Notes: a model not told the origin generated them from the letters alone. DNA of 64,000 nt from Cypionkella sp049896245 (GCF_049896245.1 NZ_JAFCTX010000004.1:124001-188000), one strand, 5' to 3'; counted from the stretch's first letter, positions 51,834 through 59,979 are shown. Numbers and translations: made by a program.

Positions 51834-53075
51834 ATGACCGCCAAACTCGCCCCGAAGAAAGTCGTCCTCGCCTATTCTGGCGGTCTGGATACCTCGATCA
51901 TCCTGAAATGGCTGCAAACCGAGTATGGCTGCGAGGTGATCACCTTCACCGCCGATCTTGGGCAGGGCGAAGAACTGGAACCAGCGCGGCAAAAGGCCAT
52001 TCTGATGGGCATCAAGCCCGAAAATATCCATGTTGTCGATGTCCGCGAAGAATTCGTGCGTGATTTCGTGTTCCCGATGTTCCGCGCCAATGCGCTTTAC
52101 GAAGGCCTCTATCTGCTCGGCACCTCCATCGCCCGTCCGCTGATCAGTCAGCATCTGGTGCGCATCGCGCATGAAACCGGGGCTGATGCGGTGGCACATG
52201 GCGCAACTGGCAAAGGCAATGACCAAGTGCGGTTTGAACTTTCCGCCGCAGCGCTTGATCCCGCCATCAAAGTCATCGCCCCGTGGCGGTTGTGGGATCT
52301 GACCAGCCGCACCAAGCTGCTGGAATTCGCCGAGGCCAACCAAATCCCGATCGCCAAAGACAAGCGCGGCGAAGCGCCGTTCTCGGTCGATGCCAACCTG
52401 CTGCACACCTCGTCGGAAGGCAAAGTGCTGGAAAATCCGGCCGAAGAAGCCCCCGAATTCGTCTATCAGCGCGTTACCCCCGTCGAGAAAGCCCCCGACA
52501 CCCCGGAATATGTCGAAATCGGCTTTGAAGCTGGCGATGCCGTCTCGATCAACGGCGAAACCCTGTCGCCCGCCACCATCCTCGCCCGCCTGAACGACAT
52601 CGGCGGCAAGCATGGCGTCGGCCTGCTCGATCTGGTGGAAAACCGCTTCGTCGGCATGAAATCGCGCGGCCTTTATGAGACCCCCGGCGGCACCATCCTG
52701 CTGGAAGCCCACCGTGGCATCGAGCAGATCACGCTGGATTCTGGCGCGGGTCATCTGAAAGACAGCATCATGCCGCGCTATGCCGAGCTGATCTACAACG
52801 GCTTCTGGTTCTCGCCCGAGCGCGAGGCCATGCAGGCGCTGATCGACAAGACCCAAGAATACGTCACCGGCACCGTGCGCGTGAAGCTGTATAAAGGCTC
52901 CGCCCGCACCGTCGCGCGCTGGTCCGACTACAGCCTGTATTCCGAAAAGCATGTGACTTTTGAAGAAGACGCCGGTGCCTACGATCAAAAAGACGCTGAA
53001 GGCTTCATCCGCCTGAACGCCCTCCGCCTGCGCCTGATAGCCTCGCGCAATGCACGGGTGGCAAAGCCGATCTGA
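51834..53075 (+). CDS. argG: Argininosuccinate synthase
   Basis: Joins citrulline and aspartate in arginine synthesis. The 413-residue protein has the ATP pyrophosphatase loop VVLAYSGGLDTSIILKWL, the citrulline/aspartate segments HGATGKGNDQVRFEL and DLVENRFVGMKSRGLYETPG, and a helical C-terminus. GGAG lies 8 bases before the ATG. A short GCGGG/CCCGC hairpin precedes the ribosome-binding site (51807-51821). No clear terminator follows the stop. Confidence 0.97.
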   Translation: MTAKLAPKKVVLAYSGGLDTSIILKWLQTEYGCEVITFTADLGQGEELEPARQKAILMGIKPENIHVVDVREEFVRDFVFPMFRANALYEGLYLLGTSIARPLISQHLVRIAHETGADAVAHGATGKGNDQVRFELSAAALDPAIKVIAPWRLWDLTSRTKLLEFAEANQIPIAKDKRGEAPFSVDANLLHTSSEGKVLENPAEEAPEFVYQRVTPVEKAPDTPEYVEIGFEAGDAVSINGETLSPATILARLNDIGGKHGVGLLDLVENRFVGMKSRGLYETPGGTILLEAHRGIEQITLDSGAGHLKDSIMPRYAELIYNGFWFSPEREAMQALIDKTQEYVTGTVRVKLYKGSARTVARWSDYSLYSEKHVTFEEDAGAYDQKDAEGFIRLNALRLRLIASRNARVAKPI

Positions 53076-53180
53076 TTCGTTTTGCACGATTTGGAACGGA
53101 AAGGGTACGGACGACCAATATATCTCTAGCGCACTGTTTTCATTTCTCTATTTTGCGGCGAAAAATATCGTTACCGTCGT

Positions 53181-53206
53181 AAAAAGGGGATTCTCGAAGT
53201 GAATCC
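53181..53206 (-). terminator. Terminator of the tRNA-like locus
   Basis: On the minus strand GGATTC, a seven-base loop and GAATCC form a perfect 6-bp stem followed by CC and TTTTT. It lies 47 bases after the encoded CCA of the tRNA-like gene, in an AT-rich gap. Confidence 0.7.
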
Positions 53207-53221
53207 AGTCTGTTAAAGTGA

Positions 53222-53250
53222 GGAGACACCGCTTTGCAGCGAGGTCTACC
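53222..53250 (-). ncRNA. Trailer hairpin with GCAA tetraloop
   Basis: Minus-strand GG(T)AGAC pairs with GTCTCC, and inner CGCT/AGCG closes a GCAA loop of the stable GNRA type. The structure begins two bases after the CCA of the tRNA-like gene, so it would be part of its 3' trailer. Confidence 0.5.
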
Positions 53251-53252
53251 AA

Positions 53253-53354
53253 TGGCAAATGTGACGGGGTTCGAACCCGCGGGGGCGCAAGTTTGGACGC
53301 TCTGCCCCGACCGGATTAACAGTCCGGCGCAATAAACCACTCTGCCACACATCC
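53253..53354 (-). tRNA. Anomalous class II tRNA-like gene with GUU (Asn) anticodon
   Basis: A 102-base minus-strand cloverleaf. Acceptor GGATGTG pairs with CACATTT (two terminal G-U pairs), discriminator G, encoded CCA. The D-stem GCA/TGC with AGTGG in the loop and the 3-bp form are serine-like. The anticodon arm CCGGA-CTGTTAA-TCCGG gives GTT (53320-53318), an asparagine anticodon. A 30-base variable arm has GGGGC/GCCCC plus GCG/TGC pairs. The T-arm GCGGG-TTCGAAC-CCCGT keeps T54, T55, C56 and A58. Body and anticodon therefore disagree. It may be a special-purpose tRNA, a decoy or a decaying gene. Confidence 0.75.
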
Positions 53355-53386
53355 GTAATCAGGATTGTTTAGACAATCCTGATTAC
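53355..53386 (-). ncRNA. Perfect 14-bp hairpin abutting the tRNA-like gene
   Basis: GTAATCAGGATTGT (53355-53368), a four-base loop and the exact reverse complement (53373-53386). On the minus strand its last base touches G1 of the tRNA-like gene, so it would be a 5' leader hairpin. On the plus strand a T7 run follows after a gap of 11 bases, so a plus-strand terminator for argG is an alternative reading. Confidence 0.6.
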
Positions 53387-53474
53387 GTTCAACGATTTTT
53401 TTACACTTATACACTAGATTTTGTGCTTGACCTGCACTGGAGGTATAGCCTTGGCCTGATAAGGCCGTTGCTTG

Positions 53475-54206
53475 CTACAATTTGTAGGCCGCCAATCGCT
53501 GATAATACGGCAGCGCTTCCGCCGCCAAATCGGCATAAACCCCGCCCAATTTCGGCAGCGGCCCCTCGGCCCCCTCAAACCCCGTGCTGCGATGCACCGC
53601 CGCATACCAATGCGGCGCCCAAGCGCCGTCGGCCTCATTCCCCCCGGCAGGCCAGTGCAGCATCTTGCGGGTAAATGGCACGTCAATCGCCGCGCATAAT
53701 TTGCGCAGCATCGCCTCCGGGTCAGCGCGAATATCGTCGCAGTCGATCACCACCGGAGTGCTGCCAGACCATCCCGCCACCTCGTCAAACAACTCCGCCT
53801 GCTGCACAAAGCCAATATCGGCCTGCGTCGTGCCCGCGCGCTTTTTGGCGTAGCTGGCAATCACCCGCGCCGGATGCCTGATCAGGAACACATTGCTGCA
53901 AGACCGCATCCAGCGCCGATCAAACTGCGGGATCATGTGCAGGGTCATCTGCTTTTGATAAAACACCGCATTGCCACCCGGCACCGGCCCTTTGCAGATC
54001 GAGGCCACCACATCCGGGTCAGGCTCATGCGCCGCGATGATCTCGTCGCGCATCGGATGGTTGATCCCAGTATATTCCAGATAACCCGCATAAAACGGCT
54101 CATCCCACACCGTGCAATCGCCGCGTGCGGCAAAGCTGTACATCATCGCGGTGGATAGATTGCGCGGGCCAGACCACATCGCAATGCGTTTTGCTACCTG
54201 CGTCAT
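53475..54206 (-). CDS. Sulfotransferase-family protein
   Basis: P-loop sulfotransferase-like protein of 243 residues. MWSGPRNLSTAMMYSFAAR at residues 10-28 resembles the 5'-phosphosulfate loop, and LIRHPARVIASYAKKRA the 3'-phosphate region. Its ATG overlaps the aminotransferase stop (ATGA), so the two are coupled. A pairing of this type is familiar in Rhodobacterales, but the substrate is not known. It may not be a true sulfotransferase. Confidence 0.82.
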   Translation of the reverse strand: MTQVAKRIAMWSGPRNLSTAMMYSFAARGDCTVWDEPFYAGYLEYTGINHPMRDEIIAAHEPDPDVVASICKGPVPGGNAVFYQKQMTLHMIPQFDRRWMRSCSNVFLIRHPARVIASYAKKRAGTTQADIGFVQQAELFDEVAGWSGSTPVVIDCDDIRADPEAMLRKLCAAIDVPFTRKMLHWPAGGNEADGAWAPHWYAAVHRSTGFEGAEGPLPKLGGVYADLAAEALPYYQRLAAYKL

Positions 54207-55102
54207 GCCCCCACCATCGCTTTATACAGCCCCCTGATCCGCTCTGTCATCGGCCCCATTTGCCCGGTTCCAATCACCCGGCCATCCAGATTACCCACCG
54301 GAGTTTGCGCGCCAAATGTGCCTGTCAAGAACGCTTCATCCGCCGAATACGTCTCTACAAGGCTGAAATTGCGTTCAAACACCGGGATATCATTGGTGCG
54401 GCACAGATCAATCACCTTCTGCCGCGTGATCCCGTTCATGCAATAATCCCCGGTCGAGGTCCAAACCTGCCCCTTGCGCACGATGAAAAAGTTGCAGGCG
54501 TTGGTGGTGTTCACAAAGCCATGCACATCCAGCATCAGCGCCTCGTCCGCCCCGGCCTTTTCCGCCGCAATACAGGCCAGAATGCAATTCAGCTTGGAAT
54601 GCGAGTTCAACTTCGGGTCCTGCGTCATCGGCAAGCCCCGCATATGCGGCACCGTCGCCAGCCGGATCGGGCGCGGCAGCTTTTGCCGCGAATGTTCCAT
54701 GATGATCACCATCGTCGGGCCTTGCTGCGACAACTTGGGATGCTGAAACGGCCGCGTTTTGACCCCCCGCGTCAGCATCAGCCGGGCATGGGCATCTGCG
54801 ATCATGCCATTGGCCTTTTGAGTGTCTAACACCGCCGAAATCACCTGCTCCCGCGTCAGACCAATCTCAAGATCAATCGTCTTCGCCGCCTCAAACAACC
54901 GCTCAATATGTTCGTCGAGAAAACTCCAGCGCCCGTTGTAAAGCCGTATGCCCTCCCAAACACCATCGCCCAGCATGAAACCAGAATCGTAAACCGACAC
55001 CATCGCCTGCGCTTTCGGCACTATGCGACCGTTTACATAAATCAGAATACCCTCGTTGCGGGCATCTTCCTCGGCCTGATGGGTCGATACGTGGTCGGTC
55101 AT
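54203..55102 (-). CDS. Class IV aminotransferase (branched-chain/D-amino-acid type)
   Basis: PLP aminotransferase of 299 residues. ILIYVNGRIVPKAQAMVSVY, GFMLGDGVWEGIRLYNGRW, the lysine in NSHSKLNCILACIAAEKAGA and DEALMLDVHGFVNTTNACNF followed by FFIVRKGQVWT fit fold-type IV enzymes. AGGAG lies 6 bases before the ATG at 55102; upstream codons are open but not used. Branched-chain, D-amino-acid or ADC-lyase-like activity cannot be separated by eye. Coupled to the sulfotransferase-like gene. Confidence 0.88.
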   Translation of the reverse strand: MTDHVSTHQAEEDARNEGILIYVNGRIVPKAQAMVSVYDSGFMLGDGVWEGIRLYNGRWSFLDEHIERLFEAAKTIDLEIGLTREQVISAVLDTQKANGMIADAHARLMLTRGVKTRPFQHPKLSQQGPTMVIIMEHSRQKLPRPIRLATVPHMRGLPMTQDPKLNSHSKLNCILACIAAEKAGADEALMLDVHGFVNTTNACNFFIVRKGQVWTSTGDYCMNGITRQKVIDLCRTNDIPVFERNFSLVETYSADEAFLTGTFGAQTPVGNLDGRVIGTGQMGPMTERIRGLYKAMVGA

Positions 55103-55244
55103 GGCGATCTCCTGTTTAAGCACTAAGCTATTGCGCCGCAGAAGAAAGGCCAAGGGGCGCATCACCATGGCGTGACCTCACGGATGGGTGAGTTGCCGCG
55201 ATCACAGCCAGCCCGCAGGTTGATGCAAAGAACAGGAGTCAAAA

Positions 55245-55853
55245 ATGATCCGTCTGACCCTCGCCCTGATGCTGATCGCCAGCGCCGCATCAGCCAAAAC
55301 CCAAACCGCTGTCGTTGCGGGGGGCTGCTTCTGGTGCGTCGAATCGAACTTTGAAAGCGTGCCGGGGGTGAAGGATGTGATCTCGGGCTACACCGGCGGA
55401 AACTCGCAAAATCCGACCTATGACGACCACGAAGGCCATTACGAGGCGGTCAAGATCACCTATGATGACGCTAAAATCAGCTACGCAGAAATCGTCGCTA
55501 AATTCCTGCACTCCACCGATGTGGTCGATGCGGGCGGTCAGTTTTGCGATCGTGGCAAGGCGTATAGCTCGGCAATTTTCGTCTCTGATAACGCGGAAAA
55601 GCAGATCGCCAAGGCTGAAATCGCCAAAGCCCAAACCGCGCTGGGTCAGAATGTCGTCACACCAGTGCTATCGGCCAAAACCTTCTGGCCCGCCGAGGCT
55701 TATCATCAGGACTATTACAAAAGCACCGATCTGGTGCTGACGCGTCGCGGCCCGAAAGAAAAGCGCAACGCTTACAAATTCTACCGTGACAGCTGTGGCC
55801 GCGACGAACGCCTTGAACAACTCTGGGGCTCTGCTGCCGAATTCACCCGCTAA
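55245..55853 (+). CDS. msrA: Peptide methionine sulfoxide reductase A, exported
   Basis: Reduces methionine-S-sulfoxide in proteins. The 202-residue precursor has a signal peptide (MIRLTLALMLIASAASA), so it acts in the periplasm, unlike most MsrA. VVAGGCFWCVESNFESVPGV holds the catalytic Cys, and YDDHEGHYEAVKI and EAYHQDYY are conserved. A distal cysteine (YRDSCGRDERL) may resolve the sulfenic acid. AGGAG precedes the ATG. The gene stands alone. Confidence 0.93.
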   Translation: MIRLTLALMLIASAASAKTQTAVVAGGCFWCVESNFESVPGVKDVISGYTGGNSQNPTYDDHEGHYEAVKITYDDAKISYAEIVAKFLHSTDVVDAGGQFCDRGKAYSSAIFVSDNAEKQIAKAEIAKAQTALGQNVVTPVLSAKTFWPAEAYHQDYYKSTDLVLTRRGPKEKRNAYKFYRDSCGRDERLEQLWGSAAEFTR

Positions 55854-55901
55854 AATTTATCTAAAATTTGCTTTCATCTGTTCCTAAATATCCCACGGGG
55901 T

Positions 55902-55920
55902 GCGGGGTGTGAAACCCCGC
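55902..55920. terminator. Hairpin between msrA and pyrF
   Basis: GCGGGGT (55902-55908) pairs with ACCCCGC (55914-55920) across a five-base loop between convergent genes. No T-run follows on either strand, so it is a weak terminator candidate. Confidence 0.35.
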
Positions 55921-55967
55921 TCGCCAGATCAAGCATCGTAGCGCAAAAAGGCTCTAACCGGGCTAAA

Positions 55968-56699
55968 CTAACGATTGTGCGCCCGCGCCTGCGACGACAA
56001 CATCTCTGCCACAATTGCCCGCGCCGCCGCTGCCGGGTCCGCCGCTTGCCAGACCGGACGCCCGACCACAATATGATCCACCCCATCCGCAATCGCCTGC
56101 GCCGGGGTCGCTACCCGCTTCTGATCGCCCAAAGCCGCCCCCGCAGGCCGCACCCCCGGCGTCACGATCAGCTTGCCCACAGCCTGCGGCAAAGCCCGGA
56201 TCGCGGCGGCTTCCTGCGGCGAGGCGATCACGCCATCCGCCCCCGCCTCCAACGCCCGCGCCGCGCGTTCAATCGTTATCTCGCGAATATCCCCCGCCCG
56301 GATCAGATTCGCGTCGAGATCGGCGCGGTCCAGCGAAGTCAAAACCGTCACCGCCAAAATCTTCAACCCGGTCCCGGCCCGCCCCTCTGCCGCTGCCCGC
56401 ACCACCTGCGGATCGCCATGCACGGTCAGAAAATCCAGTTCATACTGTGCAATCCCGCGCACGGCTGCTTCCACCGTCGCGCCAATATCAAACAGCTTAA
56501 GATCCAGGAAAATCCGCTTGCCGTGTTCCTGCTTCAGCTCATTGGCCAAGGCAAAACCACCGCCGGTCAGCATCCCCAGCCCGATCTTGTAAAACGACAC
56601 CGCATCGCCCAGCCGCGCGGCCAAATCCAGCCCTTGCACGATATTCGGCACATCCAGCGCCACGATCAAACGATCATCACGAAAATGGGCATCCGACAT
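55968..56699 (-). CDS. pyrF: Orotidine 5'-phosphate decarboxylase
   Basis: Makes UMP from orotidine monophosphate. The 243-residue TIM barrel has LIVALDVPN at the start, the catalytic Asp-Lys-x-x-Asp in IFLDLKLFDIGATVEAAV and the phosphate-binding LIVTPGVRPAG and DHIVVGRPVW. AAGGAG lies 6 bases before the ATG. Divergent from the ROK kinase gene with 64 bases between starts. Confidence 0.96.
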   Translation of the reverse strand: MSDAHFRDDRLIVALDVPNIVQGLDLAARLGDAVSFYKIGLGMLTGGGFALANELKQEHGKRIFLDLKLFDIGATVEAAVRGIAQYELDFLTVHGDPQVVRAAAEGRAGTGLKILAVTVLTSLDRADLDANLIRAGDIREITIERAARALEAGADGVIASPQEAAAIRALPQAVGKLIVTPGVRPAGAALGDQKRVATPAQAIADGVDHIVVGRPVWQAADPAAAARAIVAEMLSSQARAHNR

Positions 56700-56763
56700 T
56701 GCGATCTCCTTGAATTTCCGGCGTCATGCGGCCAACAGAGGGGCCTGTCAAGGAGTGCGCCAG

Positions 56764-57621
56764 ATGATCCTAGCCTTCGATATCGGCGGCACCCGCATCA
56801 AAGCGGCCCGCGTGCGCAACGGCCACCTGCATCCCTTAGGCGAAACCGCCACCCCCACGCAGGATTTTGCCACCTTCACCGCCGCTCTCGCCGTCTTCCA
56901 CACCAGCGAATCCGCCATAGCTATCTCGATCACCGGGGTCGTCGATCCCACCACAGGCAGGATCAAAGTCGCCAATATCCCCTGTCTGGACGGCCGCAAC
57001 GTCGCAGCCGATCTGGAAGCCGCGCTCAACCGACCCGTGCTGATCCTGAACGACGCCGATTGCTTTGCGATGGCCGAAGCCACCTCTGGCGCGGGCAAAG
57101 GCCATCGCAACGTCTTCGGCATCATCCTTGGCACCGGGGTCGGCGGCGGCCTTGTGCTGAACGGCCAGATCGTCACAGGGCCGGGCGGCTACGCGGGCGA
57201 ATGGGGCCACGGCCCCGTCGTCCACGACCCCGCCTTTCCCTGCGGCTGCGGCCAAATCGGCTGCCTCGACACCATCGGCGGCGCGCGCGGTCTGGAACGC
57301 CTGCACACACACCTCACCGGGCAAGACGCCAGTGCCGAAGCCATCCTCGCCGCGTGGAAAATCGCCCCCAGCCCAACCGTCACCCGGTGGCTCGATCTGC
57401 TTTCGGGGCAGCTGGCGATGGTTGTCAACCTGATCGGCGCTGACATCGTCCCGGTCGGCGGCGGTCTGGGCAACGACCACACCCTGATCGCCGCACTGGA
57501 TACCGCCACCCGCGCCCGCATCCTGCGCCAAACCGATGCGCCTCTGGTCGTCCCCGCCACAGTCTCCGCCGATGCGGGCCTCGCCGGAGCCGCCGCCGCA
57601 GGGGAGGCCAAATATGGCTAA
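56764..57621 (+). CDS. ROK-family sugar kinase
   Basis: Sugar kinase of 285 residues. MILAFDIGGTRIKAARVRNG (ATP loop), FGIILGTGVGGGLVLNG and GEWGHGPVVHDPAFPCGCGQ with the zinc-binding CGCGQIGC identify the ROK family. N-acetylglucosamine, N-acetylmannosamine, glucose or fructose could be substrate. The leader ending at the ATG is identical over 19 bases to that of ahcY. The end overlaps cutC by 8 bases, so the pair is translationally coupled. Confidence 0.9.
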   Translation: MILAFDIGGTRIKAARVRNGHLHPLGETATPTQDFATFTAALAVFHTSESAIAISITGVVDPTTGRIKVANIPCLDGRNVAADLEAALNRPVLILNDADCFAMAEATSGAGKGHRNVFGIILGTGVGGGLVLNGQIVTGPGGYAGEWGHGPVVHDPAFPCGCGQIGCLDTIGGARGLERLHTHLTGQDASAEAILAAWKIAPSPTVTRWLDLLSGQLAMVVNLIGADIVPVGGGLGNDHTLIAALDTATRARILRQTDAPLVVPATVSADAGLAGAAAAGEAKYG

Positions 57622-58339
57622 AATCCTTCTCGAAGTCTGCGTCGATGATCCCGCTGGCCTCACCGAAGCCATCGCAGGCGGCGCGGATCGCATCGAGCTT
57701 TGCGCCGCCCTTGGCCTCGGCGGCCTCACCCCGACGCTGGGTCTGATGCAAATGGCCGCGCAATCCGGCGCTTTGTGCTACCCGATCATCCGCCCGCGCT
57801 CGGGTGATTTCACCTACACCGTGGCAGAGGTTGAGGTGATGCGCGCCGACATCCGCGCCGCCCGGCAGGCCGGCCTGAAAGGCGTCGTCCTTGGCGCAAG
57901 CCACCGTGATGGCCGCCTGAATGAAGCCGTCCTGCGGGTCTTGCTGAGCGAGGCCGCAGGCTTGGACACCACGCTGCACCGCTGCATCGACCTGACCCCG
58001 AACAAGCCCGAAGCCGTCACTCTCGCCAAGGCCCTAGGCTTCCGCCGCATCCTGACCTCTGGTGGCGCCTTAACCGCCGCCAATGGCATCGAAACGCTCA
58101 AAGCCATGATGCAAACCGCAGGCCAAGACCTGATCATCATGCCCGGCTCGGGCATCTCGCTGGAAACCCTGCCAAAACTATCCCACCTCGGCTTGCGCGA
58201 AATTCACGCCTCCTGCGCCAGCCCGCTGCCCAGCGGCGGCGAAGCCCTCGCCTTCGGCTTCCAGTCGGGCAGCGAAAAACGCACCGACAGAGCGAAGGTT
58301 GCAGCGCTGAAAACGGCATTGGCGGATTTAGCGAGGTAG
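57614..58339 (+). CDS. cutC: CutC-family protein
   Basis: TIM-barrel protein of 241 residues with LLEVCVDDPAGLTEAIAGGA, RIELCAALGLGGLTPT, IIRPRSGDFTY and RILTSGGALTAANG, the CutC hallmarks. The name refers to a reported role in copper homeostasis, which is disputed; many genomes place cutC with sugar kinases, as here. The ATG at 57614 overlaps the ROK stop. A terminator follows 96 bases after the stop. Confidence 0.92.
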   Translation: MAKILLEVCVDDPAGLTEAIAGGADRIELCAALGLGGLTPTLGLMQMAAQSGALCYPIIRPRSGDFTYTVAEVEVMRADIRAARQAGLKGVVLGASHRDGRLNEAVLRVLLSEAAGLDTTLHRCIDLTPNKPEAVTLAKALGFRRILTSGGALTAANGIETLKAMMQTAGQDLIIMPGSGISLETLPKLSHLGLREIHASCASPLPSGGEALAFGFQSGSEKRTDRAKVAALKTALADLAR

Positions 58340-58434
58340 CTTCGACAGATTGGGAACCGCTGCCGCGGCGCTTTAAATGCACTATTGGTGCAAAGGAAAC
58401 GCGCTTGCAGGGCCATGATCGCAACTCAAGCCAG

Positions 58435-58464
58435 TGGCGGCAATGCGGACTTTGCCGCCATTTT
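58435..58464 (+). terminator. Rho-independent terminator of ROK-cutC
   Basis: TGGCGGCAA (58435-58443), loop TGCGGACT and TTGCCGCCA (58452-58460) form a perfect 9-bp stem followed by TTTT. It lies in the 313-base gap 58340-58652, which otherwise holds only the possible xseA remnant at 58482-58577. Confidence 0.85.
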
Positions 58465-58481
58465 GGGCGGGCAATCGAAGA

Positions 58482-58577
58482 TTAGGTTTCCAAATGCATT
58501 GCCCAACACGCAGCTTTGACTTCGAGGGTTTCATCCTTCAGGTAGAAATGAAAATGACCTGTCCCCCGGCCGCCCAT
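58482..58577 (-). pseudogene. Possible remnant of exonuclease VII large subunit (xseA)
   Basis: A 31-codon frame from ATG 58577 to TAA 58482. GRGTGHFHFYLKDETLEVKA then ACWAM resembles the OB-fold of XseA (SGH.YF.LKD...A..W). About eleven open codons without a stop lie further upstream and extend the similarity (GQGVCGFQM). The remaining 400 or so residues of XseA are absent on either side. It may be chance or a novel short protein; the reading is by eye only. Confidence 0.3.
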
Positions 58578-58652
58578 TTGAAATCCGCAAACTCCCTGCC
58601 CCACCCCATTTAATCAAAACAGATAAATTGGCCCCGAGTTGGGACCACCGCC

Positions 58653-59903
58653 TCACCGGATCAAAATCGCCCGGAAATCATTCACATTGGTCCCGGTCGG
58701 CCCCGGCGCGAACAGATCCCCCAAGGCCTCAAAAGCCGAATAGGCATCATTGCCCGCAAGCAGCGCCGCAGGGTCCAGCCCCAGATCCCGCAGCCACGCC
58801 ATCGAGGCCCCATCCGCGAAGGCCCCGGCATTATCTTCCGAGCCATCAATCCCATCCGTATCCGCCGCCAAAGCCGCGAAATCGACGCCCTCCGCCGCCA
58901 AAGCCAGCGCCAGCAAAAACTCCGAGTTGCGCCCGCCCCGCCCCTTGCCCCGCAAGGTCACCGTGGTCTCGCCGCCCGACAAGATCACCACAGGCCGCTG
59001 AAACGGTCGGTTCCGATTGAACACCTCCCGCGCAACCGCGGCATGAACCCGCCCGACATCCCGCGCCTCACCTTCAATCGCATCCGACAAGATCACCGCA
59101 GGCACCGCCGAGGCCGCTGCCGCCGCCTCCAGACTGATCCGGGCCGAGGCGATCACCCGCACCTCATGCCCGGCAAACACCGGATCATCAGGATCAGGGG
59201 CACGCCCGTCCTCCCCCGCCAGCCAAGCCAACACCTTCGCAGGTAGTTCAATCTGCCAAACCGCCACCATCTCCCGCGCGGCTTCCCGCGTCACCCGATC
59301 CGGCACCGTCGGGCCAGACGCCACCTGCGCCGGATCATCCCCCGGCACGTCCGACACCACCAAGGAAACCACCTGCGCCGGAGAGCACGCCGCTGCCAAC
59401 CGCCCGCCCTTGATGCCCGACACCTGCTTGCGGATCGCGTTCATCACCGAAATCGGCGCGCCACTGGCCAGCAGGGCCCGGTTCAACCCCGCCTCATCCT
59501 CCAGCGTCAAATCCCCCGGCGGGCAGGGCAGCAAAGCCGACCCCCCCCCGCAGATCAACGCCACCACCAGATCATCCGCCGAAAGCCCCCGCACCGCGTC
59601 AAACAGCGCAGCCGAGGCCGCGAGCCCAGCGTGGTCCGGCACCGGATGCGCCGCCTCCAAAACCTTGATCTGCCGGGTCGGACAGCCATACCCATAGCGC
59701 GTCACCACCACGCCCTGCAGCGCCCCGTCCCACAAATCTTCAAACGCCGCCGCCAGTTGCGCCGCGCCTTTGCCCGCACCAACCACCACCAGCCGACCCT
59801 TCGGGCGGGCAGGCAAATGGGCGCGCAGGGCTTGATGCGGGTCTGCCGCTTGCACGGCAGCATCGAAAAGCGCGGTCAGAAGCTGGCGGTCTTCGGGGGT
59901 CAT
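58653..59903 (-). CDS. Glycerate 2-kinase (TtuD/MOFRL family)
   Basis: Kinase of 416 residues. VVVGAGKGAAQLAAAF, ALICGGGSALLPCPPGDLTL and SDVPGDDPAQVASGPTVPD mark the DUF4147 domain, and RPVVILSGGETTVTLRGKGR with RNSEFLLALALAAEG the MOFRL domain. The family phosphorylates D-glycerate to 2-phosphoglycerate, or acts on hydroxypyruvate-derived glycerate, feeding glycolysis. AAGGA precedes the ATG at 59903. No other glyoxylate or tartrate genes are near. Confidence 0.9.
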   Translation of the reverse strand: MTPEDRQLLTALFDAAVQAADPHQALRAHLPARPKGRLVVVGAGKGAAQLAAAFEDLWDGALQGVVVTRYGYGCPTRQIKVLEAAHPVPDHAGLAASAALFDAVRGLSADDLVVALICGGGSALLPCPPGDLTLEDEAGLNRALLASGAPISVMNAIRKQVSGIKGGRLAAACSPAQVVSLVVSDVPGDDPAQVASGPTVPDRVTREAAREMVAVWQIELPAKVLAWLAGEDGRAPDPDDPVFAGHEVRVIASARISLEAAAAASAVPAVILSDAIEGEARDVGRVHAAVAREVFNRNRPFQRPVVILSGGETTVTLRGKGRGGRNSEFLLALALAAEGVDFAALAADTDGIDGSEDNAGAFADGASMAWLRDLGLDPAALLAGNDAYSAFEALGDLFAPGPTGTNVNDFRAILIR

Positions 59904-59979
59904 CGGCCATCCTTGCTGCAAGTCGCGCCATGTTGGCGTGGGAGCAAGGGCAAGTCCATATGCGCTGAAGATTGGCTTT

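Noticed and set aside
51705..53087. 460-codon open frame antisense to argG
   Set aside because: It mirrors argG codon structure in the opposite strand, has no recognisable domain, and argG is certain.
53253..53386. tmRNA or selenocysteine tRNA
   Set aside because: A full D-arm, anticodon arm with GTT and T-arm are present; there is no tag-coding region and no UCA anticodon.
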